Origin: Burkholderiaceae bacterium
GTDB lineage: Bacteria > Pseudomonadota > Gammaproteobacteria > Burkholderiales > Burkholderiaceae
Reading direction: 5' to 3'
Length of the DNA: 64,000 nt
NCBI GenBank assembly: GCA_021166835.1
Contig: JAJPEN010000062.1
Coordinates: forward strand, 62,001 to 126,000
Shown: positions 25,831 through 32,491 of the stretch, in pieces
Layout: the number at the start of each line of letters is the position of its first letter
Position numbering within the stretch: position 1 is the stretch's first letter
Position numbers and translations under genes: made by a program
Notes under the pieces: model-generated
Told to the model about the DNA's origin: nothing
Seen by the model: only the letters and a program-made list of their open reading frames with translations
Databases searched by the model: none

Positions 25831-26493
25831 ATGGACGAAACGAAGATCGCGGAACGCCGGCTGGTCGAGCAGCTGGCCGACATGAACGAGGACGAGGCGC
25901 TCGCGCTGGCGCGGCGCATGCTACTCGAGGAGAAGACCGACCCGCTGCACGTGCTCGCGCTGTGCCGCGAAGCGATGGACATCGTCGGCAAGCGCTTCGA
26001 GGAAGGCGAATACTTCCTGCCCGAGCTGGTGCTGGCCGGCGAGATGCTCGAGACGATCGGAGCGATCGCCAGACCGCTGATCGTGAACGGCCCGGGGCAG
26101 GAGCCGGCGAAGCACGGCAAGGTGCTGATCGGCACCGTGCACGGCGACCTGCACGACATCGGCAAGAACATCGTCTCCTTCATGCTCGACATCAACGGCT
26201 TCGAAGTGCGCGACATCGGCATCGACGTGCCCGCCGAGCGCTTCGTCGAGGAGATCCGTGCCTGGCGCCCCGACGTCGTCGGGCTGTCGGGCTTCCTCAC
26301 GCTGGCCTTCGACTCGATGAAGGAGACGGTGGAGGCGATCGAGTCGGCCGGGCTGCGCGATTCGGTGCACATTATGGTCGGCGGCGGCCAGGTCGACGAG
26401 ACGGTGCGCGGGCACACGCGCGCCGATGCGTTCGGCACCAATGCGGTCGAAGCGGTGGGACTGTGCAAGGAATGGATGGGGGTGGCCGCATGA
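25831..26493 (+). CDS. Corrinoid (methylcobalamin-binding) protein of a methyltransferase system
   Basis: 220 aa, the size of MtaC/MtbC/MttC-type corrinoid proteins. An N-terminal helical cap (residues 1-90: NEDEALALARRMLLEEKTDPLHVLALCREAM, GEYFLPELVLAGEML) is followed by the Rossmann-like B12 domain with the lower-ligand motif Asp106-x-His108-x-x-Gly111 in GTVHGDLHDIGKNIV, then VVGLSGFLT and MVGGG. It carries the methyl group between the MT-I (next gene) and MT-II enzymes. The ATG at 25831 has GGAGAAACCC upstream; its stop overlaps the next start (ATGA). Confidence 0.95.
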   Translation: MDETKIAERRLVEQLADMNEDEALALARRMLLEEKTDPLHVLALCREAMDIVGKRFEEGEYFLPELVLAGEMLETIGAIARPLIVNGPGQEPAKHGKVLIGTVHGDLHDIGKNIVSFMLDINGFEVRDIGIDVPAERFVEEIRAWRPDVVGLSGFLTLAFDSMKETVEAIESAGLRDSVHIMVGGGQVDETVRGHTRADAFGTNAVEAVGLCKEWMGVAA

Positions 26494-27773
26494 ACGCGCC
26501 GGCGGCGACCTCCGAGGCGGAGCCGGTCGTGCCGGAAAGCGTCGCGCAATACGACGCGCGCTGGCAGCGAATCGTCGACTGCGTCGCGCTGAAGCGCCCC
26601 GATCGCATGCCGGTCGCGCTGTACGCCACGTTCTGGCTCTGTCGCTACGGCGGGGTCAGTCACCGCACGCTGATGTACGACTACGAGCGCACGCGCGAGA
26701 TCGCCGAGCGCGCGATCCTCGAATTCGAACCGGACGTCTACAGCCCGATGATCCTCGGTACGGCGCAGGGGCCGTCGCTCGAGGCGATTGGCTACCGGCA
26801 GCTGCAGTGGCCGGGGCACGGCGTCGGAGAGGATCAGCCGTTCCAGTATCTCGATCGCGAGTACATGACGGCCGACGAGTACGACGACTTCCTGTTCGAC
26901 CCTACCGGCTACTACCTGCACACCTATCTGCCGCGCGTCGCCTCGGCCTTCGAGGGCTTCGAGCAGCTGCCGATCTTCCCCGGCCTGCACTACACGCGGC
27001 TCGTGGCGGCGATGCGTTCGTTCGGCCGGCCCGCGGTGCGCGCGGCGCTCGATCGCGTGACGAAGGCCGCCGAGGAAATCGACCGCTTCGTGCGTCATCA
27101 CGTCGACTTCACCGATCGCATGCGATCGCTCGGCTATCCGTGCACCAACGGCACGACCGGCATCGCACCGTACGACTTCATCGCCGACTACTTCCGCGGC
27201 GCGCGCGGCATGATGACCGACCTGTACCGGCGAAAGGACAAGCTGCTCGAGCTGCTCGACAAGGCGGCGGTGTTCCTGCTGAAGCAGGTCGTCGCGACCG
27301 GACGCGCGTCGGGCAACCCGGTGGTGTTCATCCCGGTGCACTGGGCGCCCGACGCGTTCATGTCCGACAAGCAGTTCCGCGAGTTCTGGTGGCCGTCGTT
27401 CCGCAAGCTGATGATCGGAATGATCGACGCCGGGCTGATCCCGATGCCGCTGTGGGAAGCCGACTGCACGCGCAGGCTCGAGATCATCCGCGACGTTCCG
27501 CCGGGCAGGTGCATCTACTGGTTCGAGCGCACCGACATGGTTCGCGCATTCGAGGTGCTCGGCGACGTGGTCGCGCTGCGCGGCAACCTCTCGCCGTCGC
27601 TGATGACCACGGGCACGCCGCAGGAGGTCGACGCATCGGTTCGCCATCTCGCGGAGAACGTGTTCCACAGGGGCGGACGGCTGATTCTCGATGCGGCCTT
27701 CGGGCTTCCCGACGAGACGCCGGTGGCCAACGTGCGCGCGATGTTCGACGCGGCGCGCAGGTACGCGGGCTGA
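26490..27773 (+). CDS. Uroporphyrinogen decarboxylase-family methyltransferase (MT-I candidate)
   Basis: 427-aa protein of the UROD-like superfamily, which includes methylcobamide:CoM methyltransferases and demethylating corrinoid methyltransferases. It begins RIVDCVALKRPDRMPVALYATFW, like other UROD homologues, and has MILGTAQGPSLEAIGY, PVHWAPDAFMSDKQFREFWWPSFRKLM and LWEADCTRRLEIIRDVP; His in VHW and Cys in EADC are candidate metal ligands. Coupled by ATGA to the corrinoid protein and followed at once by the activator genes, so it most likely demethylates the substrate and loads the corrinoid protein. True haem-pathway HemE is about 350 aa and lacks this context. The methyl donor is unknown. 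Confidence 0.88.
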   Translation: MNAPAATSEAEPVVPESVAQYDARWQRIVDCVALKRPDRMPVALYATFWLCRYGGVSHRTLMYDYERTREIAERAILEFEPDVYSPMILGTAQGPSLEAIGYRQLQWPGHGVGEDQPFQYLDREYMTADEYDDFLFDPTGYYLHTYLPRVASAFEGFEQLPIFPGLHYTRLVAAMRSFGRPAVRAALDRVTKAAEEIDRFVRHHVDFTDRMRSLGYPCTNGTTGIAPYDFIADYFRGARGMMTDLYRRKDKLLELLDKAAVFLLKQVVATGRASGNPVVFIPVHWAPDAFMSDKQFREFWWPSFRKLMIGMIDAGLIPMPLWEADCTRRLEIIRDVPPGRCIYWFERTDMVRAFEVLGDVVALRGNLSPSLMTTGTPQEVDASVRHLAENVFHRGGRLILDAAFGLPDETPVANVRAMFDAARRYAG

Positions 27774-28486
27774 TGGCGAGCGGTCGCTGCCGGGTGCCCG
27801 GCGTCCTGGGCCGCGCCGCGCGGTCATCGGCCGACGCGCAGTTCGCGCTCGCGCGCCTGCGCGCACAGGCTCTGGAGATGGCTCGCGAGGAAGCGCTCGT
27901 CGATGCCGCCTGGTGCTACCGGATCGTTCCGCTCGATTCGCCGCCCGGCGCATGGCTGAACGCGGGCGGCGTATCCCTGCACGCGCCGCGCCTGCTGCCC
28001 GAATCGGGCAGGCTCACGGCGCTCGCCTGCGCGGTCTGCACGATCGGCCCCGCGCTCGAACGGCGCGTGCGCGCGTTGTTCGAGCAACGCCGCGCATCGT
28101 TGGCGGTCGCGCTCGACCAGTTGGGCAACGAGGCGCTCTTCGAGACCGCGCGACGCGTGCAGGACCGGATCGCGCTCGCCGCCGCGCGCGAGGGGCTGTC
28201 GGTCGCGGGCGAATTGCGCCCGGGCGACCCCGGGCTCGATACGAGCGCGCAGGGTCCGGTACTGCGGCTGGCCGACGCGGCGCGCATCGGATGCCGCGTG
28301 AACGACGGCGGTCTGCTCGAGCCGCTGAAATCGACGTCGATCGTGCTCGGCGTCGGCATCGATCTCCCGGCGGTCGAATGGTCGCGCTGCGACCCCTGTC
28401 CTTCGCGAGACCGCTGCCGGATCGCAGCGAATCGTTCGCCGCGGCAACCGATCGTCGCTGCCGCCGCAGCAGCCCCGACCCCGTGA
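27773..28486 (+). CDS. MetH-activation-domain-like protein with C-terminal Cys motif
   Basis: 237 aa. Central text CTIGPALERRVRALFEQRRASLAVALDQLGNEALFETARRVQDRI, then ELRPGDPGL and LADAARIGCRVNDGGLLEPLKSTSIVLGVG, follows the pattern of small 'vitamin B12-dependent methionine synthase activation domain' proteins found next to corrinoid methyltransferase genes in anaerobes. The C-terminus adds CDPCPSRDRC, a possible metal or cluster site. MetH activation domains bind S-adenosylmethionine for reductive methylation; whether this short form does so is unknown. It shares one base with the MT-I stop and overlaps the next gene (GTGA), so it sits in a tightly coupled set with the activator. Confidence 0.75.
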   Translation: MASGRCRVPGVLGRAARSSADAQFALARLRAQALEMAREEALVDAAWCYRIVPLDSPPGAWLNAGGVSLHAPRLLPESGRLTALACAVCTIGPALERRVRALFEQRRASLAVALDQLGNEALFETARRVQDRIALAAAREGLSVAGELRPGDPGLDTSAQGPVLRLADAARIGCRVNDGGLLEPLKSTSIVLGVGIDLPAVEWSRCDPCPSRDRCRIAANRSPRQPIVAAAAAAPTP

Positions 28487-30324
28487 ACACGACCTCCCCG
28501 CCCCTCGTCCGGCTCGCGTTCCCGCAGCTCGAACGGACGATCCCCTGCGAGCCCGGGGAGACGGTGCTCGAGAGCGCGCGCCGGCACGGCGTGCGCATCG
28601 TCGGCGCGTGCGGGGGCCGTGGAAGCTGCGGCAGCTGCGAGGTGCGCATCGTCGAAGGCGAGCACGCGGTTTCGAACGAAGCGGACGACGGCGACCACGC
28701 GTGCCGCGCACGTTCCGCGAAGACGTCGCCTGCCGCCTGGGTGCGCGCCTGCCGCATCCGGCCGGGCTCCGATTGCACGATCGAGATCTCGCCGCGTTCC
28801 CTTGCGGCGGTCGTGCGCACGGATGCCACGCCCGATGCGCGGGAAGTGCTGGTCCCGCACACCGTCATCGGCAGTCGCGACGTGGAACTGTCGGCGCCGA
28901 CGCTGGACGATGCCGAGTGCGACGTCTCGCGCCTGCTGCGCGCGCTCGGCCTGCCTAACGGCGCCTTCGACCTCGCCGCGGCGCGCGAGATGCCGACCCG
29001 CCTGCGCGAGCATCGATGGAAGGTACGCGCGCGGCTGCGCGGCGACCGGCTGATCGGCGTGGCTGCCCCGGGGCGTCCGAACCTGGGCCTGGCCATCGAC
29101 CTGGGCACGACCAACGTTGCCGGCTTCCTCGTCGACCTGGACAGCGGCGGGCAGCTCGCGACGCTCGCGATCGAGAACCCGCAGGGCGCCTGGGGTGCCG
29201 ACCTGATCACGCGCATCGACGCTGCCGCGCGATCGAAGGAAAGCTTCGCGGCACTGCGCGACGGCGCCCGCGAGGCGATCGACGTGCTCGCGCACGACCT
29301 GTGCCGCGCGGTGGATGCGGACACCGACGACATCGTCGATGCCGCCGTCTGCGGCAACACCGCCATGCACCATCTGCTGCTCGGCCTTCCCGTCGCGTCG
29401 CTCGGCCGCAGCCCGTTCGTTCCCGCGCTGCGCGACGCGCTCGACGTCAAAGCACGCGAGATCGGACTCGCCTTCTGCGCCGGCGCCCGGGTTCATTTCG
29501 CACCGAACGTCGGCGGCTTCGTCGGGGGCGATCACTGCGCCGCCCTGCTCGCCACGCAGGCACAGTGGAGCGGCGCGCGCACCGCGCTCGTCCTGGACAT
29601 CGGCACGAACACCGAGATCACGCTGGTCCACGACGGCGCATTGCATTCGGCCTCGTGCCCTTCGGGCCCTGCGCTCGAGGGCGGCAACATCCGCTGCGGC
29701 ATGCGCGCGGCCGAAGGCGCGATCGAGCGCGTGGCGGTCGACCGGGACGGCGCCTTCTCGCTGCGCGTGATCGGCCGATCGGCGCCGCTCGGCTTGTGCG
29801 GCTCGGGCGTGGTCGACGCGATCGCGGCCTTGCGCGGGATCGGTGCCCTCGACGACCGCGGCCGGCTGATCCGTGCGCATCGGCACGTGCATTCACTGGA
29901 AGGCAAGGCGGTCGCCCGGCTCGCGCCGGGTGTCCTCTTCACGCAGGGCGACGTCCGCTCCGTGCAACTGGCCAAGGCGGCCATCCGCACCGCCACCGAA
30001 CTGCTGCTGCAGCGCGCGCGATGCGAAGCCGCGGACATCGAACGATTCGTCGTCGCCGGCGCCTTCGGCGCATGGCTCGATGTCGAGCGATGCATCGAGA
30101 TCGGTCTCTTTCCCGAGCTGCCGCGCGAGCGTTTCGTCCAGGTCGGCAATGCCGCCGGCGCGGGAATCCGCCGGATGCTCGTATCGGAAAGCGCGCGCAA
30201 GCGCGCGCGCGAAATCGCACGGCAATGCCGCTACGTCGAGCTGAGCACGACGCCGGAGTTCCAGAAGACATTCCTGCGCTGCATCGGCTTCGATCGCGGC
30301 ACGGACGCGAGGAGAACGACATGA
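28483..30324 (+). CDS. RACo-like corrinoid activation/regeneration protein, [2Fe-2S] plus actin-like ATPase
   Basis: 613 aa. N-terminal plant-type ferredoxin domain with Cys43, Cys49, Cys52 (ACGGRGSCGSCEV) and a later Cys (74 or 90); then a middle domain and an actin-like ATPase domain (LGLAIDLGTTNVAGFLVDL near 195-215; AVCGNTAMHHLLLGLP; LDIGTNTEITL; VAGAFGAWLD). This is the layout of reductive activators of corrinoid proteins (RACo, and AE of O-demethylases), which use ATP to reduce inactive Co(II) to Co(I). The GTG at 28483 overlaps the previous stop; the longer frame upstream is not coding. The matching corrinoid protein is three genes upstream. Family assignment firm. Confidence 0.93.
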   Translation: MNTTSPPLVRLAFPQLERTIPCEPGETVLESARRHGVRIVGACGGRGSCGSCEVRIVEGEHAVSNEADDGDHACRARSAKTSPAAWVRACRIRPGSDCTIEISPRSLAAVVRTDATPDAREVLVPHTVIGSRDVELSAPTLDDAECDVSRLLRALGLPNGAFDLAAAREMPTRLREHRWKVRARLRGDRLIGVAAPGRPNLGLAIDLGTTNVAGFLVDLDSGGQLATLAIENPQGAWGADLITRIDAAARSKESFAALRDGAREAIDVLAHDLCRAVDADTDDIVDAAVCGNTAMHHLLLGLPVASLGRSPFVPALRDALDVKAREIGLAFCAGARVHFAPNVGGFVGGDHCAALLATQAQWSGARTALVLDIGTNTEITLVHDGALHSASCPSGPALEGGNIRCGMRAAEGAIERVAVDRDGAFSLRVIGRSAPLGLCGSGVVDAIAALRGIGALDDRGRLIRAHRHVHSLEGKAVARLAPGVLFTQGDVRSVQLAKAAIRTATELLLQRARCEAADIERFVVAGAFGAWLDVERCIEIGLFPELPRERFVQVGNAAGAGIRRMLVSESARKRAREIARQCRYVELSTTPEFQKTFLRCIGFDRGTDARRTT

Positions 30325-31223
30325 ACCCGGCACAAACGGCCGACGCCGGCCGCTTCGACCTGCGCATCATCGGCGAACGGATCAATCCCGGTTTCCGCAG
30401 CACGCGCGCGCTGTTCGACGACGAGGATTTCCCGGGAATCCAGGCGCTCGCCGTACGGCAGGTGCAATCGGGCGCGAGCTGCCTGAACGTGAACGTCGGA
30501 GCGCGGGCGCAGACCGACGCCCGATTCGTCGCCCGGGTGATCCGCGCGATCCAGGAAGCGGTCGACGTTCCGTTGTGCTTCGATTTCCCGCACCCGGAGG
30601 TGCAGCGCGTCTGCCTGCAGACTTATGATGCCGGGCGGGCCGGAGGACGACTGCCGGTCGTCAACTCGATCACCGAGCACCGGTGGGCGCTGATGGAGCT
30701 GTACCGGCTGCATCCGTTCCAGGTCGTCGTGATGGCTTCCGAACGCATGGTCGATGGCGTGGCGCGCGCCAACAAGACCGCCGCCGACATCGCGTCGACG
30801 GCGCGCCGCGCGGCGCGCAGGCTGCGCGACGAACACGGGATGCCGATGCACGACATCCTGATCGACGTGTCGGTGAGCGCGATCGCCGCCGACTCCGAAG
30901 GTCTGGGTCGCGCCACGCTCGACGCCATCGCGGCGATCGGCAGCGACCCCGAGCTGGCCGGCCTCCACCTGATGGGCGGGCTGTCGAACATCGGCCAGCA
31001 GTTGCCCGCGAAGGCGGCCGACGGCTCGGACCTCAAACTGTGTCTGGAGAACGCCTTCCTGACGCTCGCCGTTCCGCTCGGCTTCGACACGGTGCTCGGC
31101 ACGCCGTGGCGAGGCTACGCGCCGTTGCCGGCGGATCATCACGTGATGAAGACGTACCGCCAGTTCCTCGAATGCAGCGGCACCGACGCGTTGCGCGCGG
31201 TGCGTCGGCTGTACCGCGGCTGA
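30321..31223 (+). CDS. Pterin-binding MtrH/DHPS-like methyltransferase (MT-II candidate)
   Basis: 300-aa TIM barrel of the dihydropteroate synthase-like superfamily, with LRIIGERINPGFRST at the start (the DHPS/MtrH/AcsE pterin signature), GASCLNVNVGA, and VDVPLCFDFPHPEVQRVCL. These proteins transfer a methyl group between a corrinoid protein and tetrahydrofolate. Together with the UROD-type MT-I, the corrinoid protein and the activator it completes the four-part methyl-ether/methylamine demethylase scheme. The ATG at 30321 (GGAG upstream) overlaps the activator stop (ATGA). Not FolP: C1-transfer context and divergent C-terminus. Confidence 0.9.
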   Translation: MNPAQTADAGRFDLRIIGERINPGFRSTRALFDDEDFPGIQALAVRQVQSGASCLNVNVGARAQTDARFVARVIRAIQEAVDVPLCFDFPHPEVQRVCLQTYDAGRAGGRLPVVNSITEHRWALMELYRLHPFQVVVMASERMVDGVARANKTAADIASTARRAARRLRDEHGMPMHDILIDVSVSAIAADSEGLGRATLDAIAAIGSDPELAGLHLMGGLSNIGQQLPAKAADGSDLKLCLENAFLTLAVPLGFDTVLGTPWRGYAPLPADHHVMKTYRQFLECSGTDALRAVRRLYRG

Positions 31224-31237
31224 TCGGGCTCATCTCG

Positions 31238-32491
31238 ATGACTCGGGAAGCCACCCCGCCGGCCATCCCGGACGATGCACCGGCCGCGCCCGCGTTCGCC
31301 ATCGTCGTCGACGACTGGTTCGACGGCGAGCGAAGGCGCAGCGAAACGACCACCTTCCACATAGTCGACGGACGCATCGCCGACATCGATCCGGGCGACC
31401 GCGCCGTCGAGCTCGCCGCGCGCGGACTGGCCGTACTGCGCGGCGCGTTCCTGATGCCCGGGCTCGTCGATGCGCACGTGCATCTGTTCCTCGACGGCGC
31501 CGCGACGGATCCCGAAGCCCGCGCGCGACACCTGAAGGAGCCGATCGAGCATCTCCTCGAAACCGCACGGCGCAATGCACGACGCTCGCTCGCCTGCGGC
31601 GTGACGCTCGTGCGCGACGCGGGCGATCGGCACGGGATCAACCACCGGATCCGCACCGAGGCAGCACGCGCATCGAGCGGACTGGCCGGGGTCCGATCGG
31701 CCGGCTGCGGCATTCGTGCGCAGAAACGCTACGGCGCGTTCATGGCGACCGAGGCGGGCGACGACGACGAGATTCGCCAGGCGATCGCGCAGCGCGCCGC
31801 CGACAGCGACGAGATCAAGCTGATCCTCACCGGACTGATCGATTTCGCAGCCGGCTCCGTCACCGACGAGCCGCAGTTCACCTTCGGCCAGGCGCGGCTC
31901 CTCGTCGAGACGGCGCACGCATGCGGGCGGCGCACTTTCGCGCATTGCAGCGGTCCGAAGGGACTCGAAATCGCGGTCGCGGCAGGCGTCGATTGCATCG
32001 AGCACGGTTTCTTCGTGACGCCGCAGATCCTCGAACGGATGGCCCGGCGCGGGATCGCCTGGACGCCGACCTTCGGACCGGTTCATTTCCAGTGGGCGAA
32101 CGCGCCGGCACTCGGCTGGTCGTCGGAGACGGCCGACAAGCTGCGCCGCATGCTGGACGATCACGCCCACCACCTGAAGCTCGCGGTCGACGCCGGGGTG
32201 CCCGTGCTGCTCGGCACCGATGCGGGAAGCATGGGAGTCGCGCACGGCGACGCGGTATTCGACGAGATCGATCGCTATGGCGAAGCCGGATTGTCGCTCG
32301 AGCAGATCCTCGCCGCGGCAACGTCGAACCCGCGGCGCCATTTCGGCTTCGGGCACGCGCGGCTCGACCGCGGGGCCCCGTTGGACGCCGTGCTCCTCGC
32401 GCGCTCGCCTTTCGACGACCGGGACGCACTGCGCCGGCCGCTGCGCGTCTGGCGCCCTCAGCGCGAATCGAGCTGCGCGATCAGCGACTGA
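31238..32491 (+). CDS. Amidohydrolase-superfamily metal-dependent hydrolase
   Basis: 417 aa, imidazolonepropionase/prolidase-like amidohydrolase. Metal-site motifs: GLVDAHVHLFL (HxH), CGRRTFAHCSGPKGLEIAV, DCIEHGFF and LLGTDAGSM. The likely metal-bridging Lys is in EIKLILTG. The last gene of the operon, 14 bases after the MT-II stop. Substrate unknown: it may trim an amide, lactone or imide from the methylated compound handled upstream, which would help define the pathway. Its last 34 bases overlap the end of the convergent histidine kinase gene. Confidence 0.85.
   Translation: MTREATPPAIPDDAPAAPAFAIVVDDWFDGERRRSETTTFHIVDGRIADIDPGDRAVELAARGLAVLRGAFLMPGLVDAHVHLFLDGAATDPEARARHLKEPIEHLLETARRNARRSLACGVTLVRDAGDRHGINHRIRTEAARASSGLAGVRSAGCGIRAQKRYGAFMATEAGDDDEIRQAIAQRAADSDEIKLILTGLIDFAAGSVTDEPQFTFGQARLLVETAHACGRRTFAHCSGPKGLEIAVAAGVDCIEHGFFVTPQILERMARRGIAWTPTFGPVHFQWANAPALGWSSETADKLRRMLDDHAHHLKLAVDAGVPVLLGTDAGSMGVAHGDAVFDEIDRYGEAGLSLEQILAAATSNPRRHFGFGHARLDRGAPLDAVLLARSPFDDRDALRRPLRVWRPQRESSCAISD

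Noticed and set aside
26490..27773. UROD-family gene as haem biosynthesis hemE
   Set aside because: It is longer than HemE, lacks the HemE signature that I know, and is translationally coupled to a corrinoid protein and a corrinoid activator.
30321..31223. DHPS-like gene as folate biosynthesis folP
   Set aside because: The pterin motif is shared by both families, but the position after a RACo-like activator and the absence of folK or glmM point to a methyl-folate:corrinoid methyltransferase.
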